From Flavobacteriaceae bacterium (GTDB taxonomy: Bacteria > Bacteroidota > Bacteroidia > Flavobacteriales > Flavobacteriaceae), in NCBI GenBank assembly GCA_018623955.1, contig JAAZUX010000043.1:1-6783 (forward strand): a DNA stretch of 6,783 nt, given 5' to 3'. Under the pieces are notes generated by a model, which searched no databases, was not told the DNA's origin, and saw only the letters and a list, made by a program, of their open reading frames with translations. The translations under genes and the position numbers were made by a program. The number at the start of each line of letters is the position of its first letter. Position 1 is the first letter of the stretch. Below, piece by piece: positions 1 through 6,559 of this stretch.

Positions 1-1613
1 ATCATCGACATGGCCGCGCGTCCAACAGCATTCATAGAGAGCGCTGAAAAAACAAATGGCAACATACCTCCCACAAGAAGTCCTGCCATTACCTTGGGCT
101 TAGAAACATCGATTGCAGTCACATTGGCAACTTGCATAAAGGCAGAGAAAAGCGCCAAGGCAGTTAGGGCAGCAGAGGCAATGGCAAATCCTTTTCCAAT
201 GGCAGCAGTGGTATTCCCTACAGCGTCCAATTTATCTGTACGTTCTCTTACTTCGGCAGGTAATTCTGCCATTTCGGCAATCCCTCCCGCATTATCAGAG
301 ATGGGTCCGTAGGCATCAACGGCCAATTGAATACCTGTATTGGCTAACATTCCTACAGCAGCAATTGCAATACCATACAAACCTGCATAGTGATGAGAAA
401 TTAAAATCGCTGCAGCGATAAGTAGAATGGGGATCATGGTTGACATCATACCCACACCCAATCCGGCAATGATGTTGGTCGCTGATCCAGTTTCAGATTG
501 ACGAACAATTGCAGAAACAGGTTTGGTTCCCGTTCCTGTGTAATATTCAGTAATTTTTCCAACACCCAAACCGGCAACCAATCCGGAAATGGTAGCCAAA
601 AATACTCCCATAGCCCCGAATGGTAGACCTTCAGTTGATTCAGGAATCATTATTTGAATGACAAAATAGGAGACAATCACCATCAGACCGGCTGATCCGA
701 ATTCACCTATATTCAATGCAGTTTGAGGATTACCACCTTCTTTAACTTTTACAAAAAAAGTTCCTATGATGGACATCACAATCCCTAAAGCTGCCAGTAC
801 CAGTGGAAGATAGACAGCACCCAATCCTCCAAATTCAGGCGTAATAATAAAAGCTCCCAATACCATGGTACCAATGATTGAACCTACATAAGACTCAAAC
901 AAATCTGCACCCATACCGGCAACGTCACCTACGTTGTCACCCACATTGTCTGCAATGGTAGCAGGGTTTAGGGGGTGATCCTCTGGAATCCCTGCTTCAA
1001 CCTTACCTACCAAGTCAGCACCTACATCAGCCGCTTTGGTATAAATTCCACCACCTACTCTTGCAAACAAGGCAATGGATGAAGCACCCATTGAAAATCC
1101 GGTCAACACATTCAAAACAGTGGTTAAGTTTTCGGCACCGGGCCAAATATTCTGATAAAGTGCGAACAAACTACTCAAACCCAGCACACCCAAACCAACA
1201 ACGCCTAATCCCATCACTGAACCTCCAGTAAAAGCAACTTCCAAGGCTTTACCCAATGATTTTCTGGCAGCATTGGTCGTTCTTACATTGGATTTGGTGG
1301 CTACACGCATTCCAATAAAACCAGCAAGTGCAGAGCAAATGGCACCCACCACAAAGGAGAGGGCAACCATTCCATGTGATCCTTCTTCATTACTTCCTTT
1401 GATATACAACAGCACCGCTAAGCAAACCACGAAAATGGATAAGATTCTGTATTCAGCCTTCAGGAAAGACATAGCTCCCTTGGCAATATTTTTGGCAATG
1501 GTCGCCATTTTTTCATTGCCAACCTCTTGTTTGGCAATCCAATTATTTTTGATAAATACAAACAGCAAGCCTAAAAGCCCGAACGCAGGTAAAAAGTCTA
1601 TAATAAATTTCAT
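1..1613 (-). CDS. hppA: Membrane-integral ion-pumping pyrophosphatase, 3' end cut by window edge
   Basis: Hydrolyses pyrophosphate at the cytoplasmic membrane and uses the energy to export H+ and/or Na+. I translated the minus strand from ATG 1613-1611; 537 codons are present and the frame is open to base 1, so roughly the last 200 residues of a usual 720-750 are missing. Visible family marks: an N-terminal hydrophobic helix (residues 4-20), the pyrophosphate-binding segment [22 protein letters not shown] (185-206; the signature is [11 protein letters not shown]), the acidic repeat DNVGDNVGD (222-230), and [10 protein letters not shown] (466-475). Ala470 in the last motif, where potassium-independent enzymes carry Lys, marks the K+-dependent class (known for the family). 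Glu240, in LFESYVG, sits where Na+-pumping members have their key Glu; plant H+ pumps have it one helical turn later. Some H+-pumping bacterial subfamilies share this Glu position, so the ion is undecided. It has its own promoter and is probably independent of the kinase gene upstream. Confidence 0.96.
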   Translation of the reverse strand, partial: MKFIIDFLPAFGLLGLLFVFIKNNWIAKQEVGNEKMATIAKNIAKGAMSFLKAEYRILSIFVVCLAVLLYIKGSNEEGSHGMVALSFVVGAICSALAGFIGMRVATKSNVRTTNAARKSLGKALEVAFTGGSVMGLGVVGLGVLGLSSLFALYQNIWPGAENLTTVLNVLTGFSMGASSIALFARVGGGIYTKAADVGADLVGKVEAGIPEDHPLNPATIADNVGDNVGDVAGMGADLFESYVGSIIGTMVLGAFIITPEFGGLGAVYLPLVLAALGIVMSIIGTFFVKVKEGGNPQTALNIGEFGSAGLMVIVSYFVIQIMIPESTEGLPFGAMGVFLATISGLVAGLGVGKITEYYTGTGTKPVSAIVRQSETGSATNIIAGLGVGMMSTMIPILLIAAAILISHHYAGLYGIAIAAVGMLANTGIQLAVDAYGPISDNAGGIAEMAELPAEVRERTDKLDAVGNTTAAIGKGFAIASAALTALALFSAFMQVANVTAIDVSKPKVMAGLLVGGMLPFVFSALSMNAVGRAAMSM

Positions 1614-1637
1614 GAAATGATGGTTTTTTAATGGCCC

Positions 1638-1671
1638 CAAAAATAGTAAAACCATTCCTAATAAAAAACAA
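1638..1671 (-). promoter_or_regulatory. Bacteroidota-type promoter of hppA
   Basis: Read on the minus strand, 1645-1638 is TATTTTTG, a full match to the Bacteroidota -7 consensus TAnnTTTG. A TTG at 1671-1669 lies 23 bases upstream, at the long end of the spacing reported for the -33 element. Transcription would begin near 1631, giving a leader of about 18-20 bases before the ATG at 1613. This is a consensus match only, in AT-rich DNA where chance matches occur, but position and spacing are right for the gene. Confidence 0.55.
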
Positions 1672-1703
1672 TCTTAAGCCTATATATCACAATGATTTAA
1701 AAG

Positions 1704-1723
1704 CAAAAAACACCCGAGGTTTT
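1704..1723 (-). terminator. Weak terminator-like hairpin after the deoxynucleoside kinase gene
   Basis: On the minus strand, six bases after the kinase stop codon, AAAACC-TCG-GGTGTTTT can fold as a short stem (ACC/GGT with flanking A:T pairs around a single bulged G), and the 3' arm runs into a T tract. The position suits a rho-independent terminator, but the GC part of the stem is only two or three pairs, so it may be inefficient or fortuitous. Confidence 0.3.
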
Positions 1724-1729
1724 GGATTG

Positions 1730-2344
1730 TTAAAATAAGCCGTTCAATTCGGCGTCAATTTTTTCAATGATTATCCCTAAATCTCCTTTGTTTTCTACGA
1801 AATCAATCTGATCAACATCTACAATCAATAACTTTCCCTTATCATATGTAGAGATCCAAGCTTCATATCTTTCGTTCAATCGACTCAGATATTCAATGCT
1901 TATCGAGTTTTCATATTCCCGCCCTCTTTTATGAATTTTATGAACTAAGTTGGGGATGCTGCTCCTCAAGTAAATAAGGATGTCCGGACCCTCGATCATG
2001 GACTCCATTAATCCAAAAAGAGACTGGTAGTTATTAAAATCCCGCTGATTCATCAATCCCATAGCGTGAAGATTGGGTGCAAAAATATGTGCGTCTTCAT
2101 AGATGGTTCGGTCTTGTATAAAGTTTTTATTGGAATTTCTAAAACCATCCAATTGACGAAATCTACTATTTAAAAAATAGATTTGAAGGTTAAAAGACCA
2201 ACGTTCCATATGATTGTAGAAGTCATCCAAATATGGATTGTCGATTACATCTTCAAAATGAGCCTCCCAACCGTAGTGTTTGGAGAGTAATTCTGCAAGA
2301 CTGGTTTTTCCTGCACCTATATTTCCGGCTATGGCGAAATACAT
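1730..2344 (-). CDS. Deoxynucleoside kinase (deoxyadenosine/deoxyguanosine kinase family)
   Basis: Phosphorylates deoxyribonucleosides in the salvage route to dNTPs, in the cytoplasm. The 204-residue protein has the usual length and fold marks of the dNK/dGK-dAK family: P-loop GNIGAGKTS at residues 7-15; the E-x-x-x-x-NPYL segment (FEDVIDNPYL, 30-39) with Glu31 as probable general base; the DR(T/S) motif followed by IYEDAHIF (78-88; Arg79 contacts substrate and phosphate); and an arginine-rich LID, KRGREYE (139-145). The start gives the standard opening of the family, with beta-strand MYFAIA leading straight into the P-loop, so ATG 2344-2342 is preferred. Which deoxynucleoside it prefers cannot be read safely from sequence. 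It is divergent from the methionine operon and upstream of hppA, with no functional link visible to either. No convincing promoter: the best -7 candidate on this strand is TATCTTTC at 2372-2365, one base off consensus and without a clear -33 element. Confidence 0.93.
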   Translation of the reverse strand: MYFAIAGNIGAGKTSLAELLSKHYGWEAHFEDVIDNPYLDDFYNHMERWSFNLQIYFLNSRFRQLDGFRNSNKNFIQDRTIYEDAHIFAPNLHAMGLMNQRDFNNYQSLFGLMESMIEGPDILIYLRSSIPNLVHKIHKRGREYENSISIEYLSRLNERYEAWISTYDKGKLLIVDVDQIDFVENKGDLGIIIEKIDAELNGLF

Positions 2345-2496
2345 CTTTATTTTTTTTGCAAGTTGAAAGATAATTACTTTTTTGGTTTGGAACTTTTAAG
2401 ATGCTTGATTTTTTTGTCAAATCTTCTGATTTAATTACCATATCGTATTTGGATTGAAAAAAAATTGGATTTTTTTTAAAATTTAAAAATTAGTAA

Positions 2497-2504
2497 TACA
2501 TTTG
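2497..2504 (+). promoter_or_regulatory. Promoter -7 element of the metK operon
   Basis: TACATTTG is a perfect match to the Bacteroidota TAnnTTTG element. The expected transcript start, about 2510-2512, falls just before the 5' stem of the riboswitch at 2515, which supports the call. The -33 region is T-rich (2470-2477) without a good TTG at normal spacing; the nearest TTG (2465-2467) is 29 bases upstream, which is too far. Confidence 0.6.
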
Positions 2505-2514
2505 CATCTGAATC

Positions 2515-2563
2515 GAGGAAGGATTTGACTGATTGCAACCTCTTAAAAAAATGCTAAAGCAGT
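2515..2563 (+). ncRNA. SAM-II type riboswitch aptamer in the metK leader
   Basis: SAM-II RNAs are small H-type pseudoknots that bind S-adenosylmethionine and repress methionine genes; they are known from Alphaproteobacteria and Bacteroidota. Seen here in the family's order: GATTTGAC (2522-2529), ATTGCAA (2532-2538), an A-rich strand (2543-2551) and TGCTAAAG (2552-2559), matching the recalled SAM-II core GAUUUaAC...AUUGCAA...UAAA...GCUAAA. Stem P1 can form from GAGG (2515-2518) and CCTC (2539-2542), enclosing 20 bases, nearly the loop length of the crystallised SAM-II RNA. The pseudoknot is ACTG (2528-2531) with CAGT (2560-2563). P1 is only 4 bp and has three bases before GATTT instead of one, so the exact pairing register is uncertain. 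The context (metK, metY and metX downstream) fits strongly. Identification is from memory of the consensus, without a covariance-model score. Confidence 0.82.
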
Positions 2564-2614
2564 AGTTGCTTTAAGACTTAGTTTGTCAAATCCCCCCTGA
2601 AAAGCAACTTATAA
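2564..2614 (+). promoter_or_regulatory. Putative expression platform of the riboswitch, covering the metK start region
   Basis: The 51 bases between the aptamer and the metK ATG hold three complementarities. (1) AGTTGCTTT (2564-2572) pairs perfectly with AAAGCAACT (2601-2609), five bases before the ATG. (2) GTCAAATCC (2585-2593) pairs perfectly with GGATTTGAC (2521-2529) inside the aptamer. (3) TGCTTTA (2567-2573) pairs with TAAAGCA (2555-2561), which overlaps the pseudoknot strand. Helix 1 is compatible with the folded aptamer; helices 2 and 3 nest together and exclude both the aptamer and helix 1. The T run that an intrinsic terminator needs is absent, so control of translation initiation is inferred. 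Confidence 0.6.
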
Positions 2615-3871
2615 ATGTCATACTTTTTTACTTCTGAATCTGTTAGCGAAGGTCACCCGGACAAAGTTTCTGACCAGATCAGTGATGCGCTATTAGATAA
2701 TTTTATCGCTTTCGATCCCGAAAGTAAGGTCGCTTGTGAAACCCTAGTCACAACTGGGCAAGCCATTCTGGCTGGGGAGGTTAAAAGTCACACCTACCTG
2801 GACGTACAAAGCATCGCTCGCGAAACTATTAATAAGATCGGCTACACCAAAGACGAATATCAATTTAGCGGCAACTCTTGTGGAGTAATCTCTTTAATCC
2901 ACGAGCAATCACAAGACATTAACCGCGGGGTGGATAGAGCCGAAAAAGAAAATCAAGGGGCCGGAGACCAAGGTATTATGTTTGGTTATGCAACCGATGA
3001 AACGCATAACTACATTCCATTGGCATTAGATTTATCACACAAGATATTGATTGAGCTGGCCACTCTCAGGAGAGCGGACAATGAAATTACATATCTCCGG
3101 CCTGATGCAAAATCCCAGGTTACGATTGAATATAGTGACCAAGGCCAACCCTTACGCATCGATACCATTGTGGTTTCTACCCAACACGATCAATTTCTGG
3201 ATGACGATGAAAAGATGCTCGAAAAAATCAAAAATGACATCACCAACATCGCCATACAAAACGTAATACAAAAAGAACCTGCTCATATTCAAAAACTATT
3301 CAATGACGATATAACCTATCACATTAATCCCACGGGGAAATTTGTGATTGGAGGGCCTCACGGAGATACGGGATTGACAGGGAGAAAAATTATTGTTGAT
3401 ACCTATGGAGGAAAAGGAGCACACGGAGGGGGAGCTTTCAGCGGGAAAGATCCCAGTAAAGTAGATCGTAGTGCTGCTTATGCAGCGAGACACATCGCCA
3501 AAAACCTCGTAGCGGCAGGTGTGGCCAAAGAAATATTGGTTCAATTGAGTTATGCCATTGGAGTGGTAGAACCAACTTCTATTAACATAAATACTTACGA
3601 CACTTCAAAAGTTTCCCTTTCCGACCCCGAAATCGCAGACAAGGTCAGAGAAATTTTTGACTTACGGCCCTATGCCATCGAAAACAGACTCAAACTTCGA
3701 AACCCCATCTATCTTGAAACCGCCGCTTATGGTCACATGGGAAGACAGCCCAAACAGATTACCAAGGTTTTTGAATCGCCATACAGTGGTAGGGTAGAAA
3801 AAACCGTTGAACTTTTTACTTGGGAAAAATTAGATTATTTAAATGAAATTAAAAACACTTTCAAATTATGA
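2615..3871 (+). CDS. metK: S-adenosylmethionine synthetase
   Basis: Makes SAM from methionine and ATP, releasing phosphate and pyrophosphate; cytoplasmic, normally a tetramer. The 418-residue protein has normal length for Bacteroidota MetK and is full length. Motifs: [12 protein letters not shown] at the N terminus (6-17; His14 and Asp16 contact ATP phosphates and Mg), the ATP-binding [12 protein letters not shown] (115-126), the phosphate-binding glycine-rich [17 protein letters not shown] (271-287), and the conserved [13 protein letters not shown] (246-258). The start is fixed because the family begins only a few residues before TSESV. No Shine-Dalgarno sequence is seen; the preceding bases, AAAGCAACTTATAA, are partly buried in one leader fold. 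It is the first gene of the operon, directly behind a SAM-sensing leader, so the product's product-level feedback acts on its own synthesis. Its stop overlaps the metY start as ATGA (3868-3871), which suggests translational coupling. Confidence 0.98.
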   Translation: MSYFFTSESVSEGHPDKVSDQISDALLDNFIAFDPESKVACETLVTTGQAILAGEVKSHTYLDVQSIARETINKIGYTKDEYQFSGNSCGVISLIHEQSQDINRGVDRAEKENQGAGDQGIMFGYATDETHNYIPLALDLSHKILIELATLRRADNEITYLRPDAKSQVTIEYSDQGQPLRIDTIVVSTQHDQFLDDDEKMLEKIKNDITNIAIQNVIQKEPAHIQKLFNDDITYHINPTGKFVIGGPHGDTGLTGRKIIVDTYGGKGAHGGGAFSGKDPSKVDRSAAYAARHIAKNLVAAGVAKEILVQLSYAIGVVEPTSININTYDTSKVSLSDPEIADKVREIFDLRPYAIENRLKLRNPIYLETAAYGHMGRQPKQITKVFESPYSGRVEKTVELFTWEKLDYLNEIKNTFKL

Positions 3872-5139
3872 GCCTAAAACTAGCAACTAATGCACTTCAT
3901 GCAGGACATGACGTGACACAAACACAAGGAACCAGAGCTGTTCCTATTTATCAAACCTCTTCTTATGTATTTAATGACTCAGATCATGCAGCCAATTTGT
4001 TTGCATTGGCAGAGTCAGGATACATTTACACCCGACTCAATAACCCTACCAACGATATTCTTGAACAGAGGTTGGCAGCCGTTGAGGGCGGTGTTGCAGC
4101 AGTTGCCACCGCATCCGGTACAGCTGCTATTGCGACCACATTCATGACGCTACTCAAGGCAGGGGATCACATTGTGGCATCCAACAGTCTTTATGGTGGA
4201 ACCTTTAATATGCTCAACAATACTTTACCACGATTTGGGATTACTACCACATTTGTTGATCCGGATGACGTGGAGAATTTTTCAAAAGCTGTTCAGCCCA
4301 ATACCAGAGCATTTTTTGCTGAATCATTGGGGAATCCAAAGTTGGACGTTTTAGATTTAAAAGGAATTAGTGCCCATGCCAAAGCGGCTAAAGTTCCATT
4401 TATAGTAGACAACACCATCGCTACTCCGGCTTTGTTGAATCCCATAGCCCACGGAGCCAATATAGTAATCCATTCACTGACCAAGTACATTACAGGAAAT
4501 GGAACAACGATTGGTGGTGTCATCATCGATGCGGGAACATTTGACTATTCCAATGGAAATTTTCCAGAGTTTACTGAGCCCTCTCCTTCTTATCACGGTT
4601 TGAAGTACCACGATGCATTGGGCCCAATCGCCTTTATCGCAAGAGTAAGAGTGGAAGGCCTAAGAGATTTGGGAAGTGCTCCCAGCCCACTCAACAGTTT
4701 TCAGGTTATTCAAGGTTTAGAGACCTTAGAAGTTAGAATGCAAAAACATTCAGAAAACGCTTTGGAACTTGCCCAATGGCTTCAGTCTCGTGATGAAGTC
4801 AGCTGGGTAAACTATCCCGGATTGGAGTCTTCTGAATATGCAGATTTGGCCAACGAATATCTACCTAATGGGCAAAGTGGAATCGTCACTTTTGGATTGA
4901 AAAAAGGATTTGAAGCCGCCAAAAAAGTTACTGAAAGCACCAAAATATTTGCGCTTTTGGCTAATATTGGTGACACCAAGTCTTTGATCATACATCCTTC
5001 CAGTACTACCCACTCTCAGTTAAACGAGGAAGAACAAAAAAGTACTGGAGTAACTCCTGATTTGGTCAGATTATCTGTTGGAATCGAGAACTTAGATGAT
5101 CTGAAAAACGATTTAGATCAAGCACTCAAGGGTATATAA
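3868..5139 (+). CDS. metY: O-acetylhomoserine sulfhydrylase (PLP-dependent)
   Basis: Cys/Met metabolism PLP enzyme that condenses O-acetylhomoserine with sulfide to give homocysteine (direct sulfhydrylation); cytoplasmic, tetrameric family. Visible in its 423 residues: YTRLNNPT (54-61; Tyr54 and Arg56 bind the cofactor phosphate across the dimer), SGTAA (83-87), SLYGGT (107-112), DNT with Asp181 for the pyridine nitrogen, HSLTKY with the PLP lysine Lys206, and RLSVGIE (401-407; Arg401 binds the substrate carboxylate). The length of about 425-430, with the extra segment after the lysine (about 224-262), separates MetY from the roughly 390-residue cystathionine synthases and lyases and from MetZ. 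The start overlaps the metK stop by four bases. It is followed nine bases later by metX, which makes its acyl-homoserine substrate. Substrate choice is inferred from length and neighbours. Confidence 0.93.
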   Translation: MSLKLATNALHAGHDVTQTQGTRAVPIYQTSSYVFNDSDHAANLFALAESGYIYTRLNNPTNDILEQRLAAVEGGVAAVATASGTAAIATTFMTLLKAGDHIVASNSLYGGTFNMLNNTLPRFGITTTFVDPDDVENFSKAVQPNTRAFFAESLGNPKLDVLDLKGISAHAKAAKVPFIVDNTIATPALLNPIAHGANIVIHSLTKYITGNGTTIGGVIIDAGTFDYSNGNFPEFTEPSPSYHGLKYHDALGPIAFIARVRVEGLRDLGSAPSPLNSFQVIQGLETLEVRMQKHSENALELAQWLQSRDEVSWVNYPGLESSEYADLANEYLPNGQSGIVTFGLKKGFEAAKKVTESTKIFALLANIGDTKSLIIHPSSTTHSQLNEEEQKSTGVTPDLVRLSVGIENLDDLKNDLDQALKGI

Positions 5140-5148
5140 TTAATTGCA

Positions 5149-6153
5149 ATGGCTGAGGTTAAAACCATATCCATCAATAATTTCACTACCGACTCGGGTG
5201 TTGTTTATGACACAATCGATTTGCACTATCAGCACTTTGGACAGTCATTCGAACATGCACCCGTAGTTCTCATCAATCACTCCTTGACCGGCGACTCTAA
5301 TGTCGCCGGTCCACAAGGGTGGTGGAGTGAAATTGTAGGACCCAACCTCACCATTGATACCCATCATTATTCCATACTGGCTTTTAACATTCCCGGCAAC
5401 GGCGTCAAAAATTATACGATTGAAAACTACAGTGACTTTCACACTGGTGATATTGCAGAAATTTTTTTTAAGGGATTGCAGGTTTTGGGAATTAAAAAAC
5501 TTTTTGCTCTAATTGGTGGATCAATCGGTGGTGGAATTGCCTGGGAGATGGCCGCTTTATATCCCAATTTGACCGAAAATTTAATTCCTGTTGCGGCCGA
5601 TTGGAAGGCTACCGACTGGATTATTGCAAATACATTTCTTCAAAAAAGACTTTTGGAGAACTCCAGCGAACCCCTCAAGGATGCGCGGATTCATGCAATG
5701 CTTACCTATCGTACTGCTGCTTCTTTTACAGAACGCTTTGGGAGAACAGTCAATTCTGAAAAAAATCTGTTCAATGTTGAAAGTTGGCTTGTCCATCACG
5801 GAGACAAGTTGGAAGGTCGATTTCTTTTACAAGCCTACAAAACCATGAATCATCTATTGGCCTCTGTTGACATTACCCGCAATGGAGATAGTCTTGAAAA
5901 AATCATTGAAACCATCTCTTCCAACATACATCTGATCGCCATTGATAGCGATCTCTTTTTTACGGCTGAGGAAGATCAAAAAACTCTTATAAGAGGAAAA
6001 AAAATAAAAGAAAATATTTACTATCACGAAATAAAGTCCATCCATGGACACGATGCCTTCTTGATAGAAAACGATATCGTATCACAAATTTTTAGCGGCA
6101 TTTTTAAACCCAAATCAAATTACTCCCAGTATTATGAAAGTAAATCTGAGTAG
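5149..6153 (+). CDS. metX: Homoserine O-acyltransferase, MetX type (probably acetyl)
   Basis: Alpha/beta-hydrolase-fold enzyme that acylates homoserine with acetyl-CoA, the committed step to methionine. In 334 residues: NHSLTGDSNVAG (43-54) and GWW (57-59), which form the oxyanion region of MetX; nucleophile elbow GGSIGGG with Ser125; YRTAASFTERFGR (187-199; Arg188 is the likely homoserine carboxylate contact); DSDLFF with catalytic Asp268; and IHGHDAFL with His301. The triad is therefore complete. Odd points: it is shorter than classic MetX (350-380), the usual GGCxGSTGP stretch after the third strand is replaced by IPGNGVKNY (81-89), and the usual RFDxNSY has become RFLLQAY (224-230). This looks like a divergent Bacteroidota branch. 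Some MetX enzymes use succinyl-CoA; acetyl is inferred from the adjacent metY. The 3' end overlaps the next gene by 20 bases. Confidence 0.88.
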   Translation: MAEVKTISINNFTTDSGVVYDTIDLHYQHFGQSFEHAPVVLINHSLTGDSNVAGPQGWWSEIVGPNLTIDTHHYSILAFNIPGNGVKNYTIENYSDFHTGDIAEIFFKGLQVLGIKKLFALIGGSIGGGIAWEMAALYPNLTENLIPVAADWKATDWIIANTFLQKRLLENSSEPLKDARIHAMLTYRTAASFTERFGRTVNSEKNLFNVESWLVHHGDKLEGRFLLQAYKTMNHLLASVDITRNGDSLEKIIETISSNIHLIAIDSDLFFTAEEDQKTLIRGKKIKENIYYHEIKSIHGHDAFLIENDIVSQIFSGIFKPKSNYSQYYESKSE

Positions 6154-6559
6154 AGTCAATAAAGACTACCTTTTTGAAGTCACCAACGACAATGGACATA
6201 AAGTTCTGTTGGATAACAAATCCAAAAAAGAAGGCAAAGTAGAGGGCATAAGTCCTATGGAACTTCTTTTGGCAGGCCTTGCAGGTTGCAGTAGCATTGA
6301 TATTATCGCCATACTCAACAAGCAAAAAATCAACCCTACTGATCTCAAAATGGATGTTGAGGGAGACCGAATTCCGGATGTAGTACCCTCATTGTTTTAC
6401 AAAATTAAAGTTAATGTAAGGTTAGTAGGGGATATTCCCCCCGGAAAAGCAAAAAGAGCTGTAAGCCTTTCTTTTGACAAATATTGCTCTGTTGCCAAGA
6501 CTTTAGAGTATTCAACCCCTATCAAATATTCCATTTTCTTGAATGGAGAAGAATTATGA
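6134..6559 (+). CDS. OsmC/Ohr family protein
   Basis: OsmC/Ohr proteins are small homodimers that reduce organic hydroperoxides with a pair of cysteines. This 141-residue protein has the first, in GLAGCSSIDI (Cys52), preceded by the conserved PMELLLAGL (41-49), and the second, in DKYCSVAKTL (Cys118), at the usual place in the C-terminal half. The sequence resembles the YhfA-like OsmC branch more than classic Ohr (inference from memory). The start at 6134 lies inside the end of metX (20-base overlap) but gives the normal family N terminus, with beta-strands leading to a GHKVLLD turn; no better in-frame start follows. The stop overlaps the next start as ATGA. Placement between metX and a second sulfur-transfer enzyme suggests a role connected with sulfur assimilation or with protecting sulfide, thiols or methionine enzymes. 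The substrate is not known. Confidence 0.9.
   Translation: MKVNLSRVNKDYLFEVTNDNGHKVLLDNKSKKEGKVEGISPMELLLAGLAGCSSIDIIAILNKQKINPTDLKMDVEGDRIPDVVPSLFYKIKVNVRLVGDIPPGKAKRAVSLSFDKYCSVAKTLEYSTPIKYSIFLNGEEL

Noticed and set aside
10..1620. Plus-strand frames of 100 and 115 codons at 10-312 and 1273-1620
   Set aside because: Both are antisense to the pyrophosphatase gene, whose full set of family motifs is on the minus strand; the plus-strand products have no family features.
2253..2441. A minus-strand frame of 62 codons upstream of, and overlapping, the kinase gene start
   Set aside because: It overlaps the kinase N-terminal coding region in another frame, has no recognisable domain or initiation signal, and its composition is what out-of-frame reading of AT-rich DNA gives.
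2456..2490. Long A and T runs before the metK promoter as a possible replication origin or phase-variable tract
   Set aside because: The runs are short and mixed, lie in a normal AT-rich Bacteroidota promoter region, and no DnaA boxes or repeat units accompany them.
2515..2609. SAM-I (S-box) riboswitch as an alternative for the metK leader
   Set aside because: GCAACC and TGCTAA resemble SAM-I core pieces, but the GGAGGG kink-turn region and the four-way junction layout are absent. The order and spacing of GATTT, ATTGCAA, the A-rich strand and GCTAAAG fit SAM-II, with a pseudoknot pair available.
2564..2609. Helix 2564-2572/2601-2609 as a transcription terminator
   Set aside because: No T tract follows the 3' arm; the next bases are TATAAATG, the metK start. 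Control of initiation is the more sensible reading.
5245..6348. Several minus-strand frames of 60-80 codons opposite metX and the OsmC gene
   Set aside because: They are shadows of well-supported plus-strand genes and show no motifs or start signals of their own.
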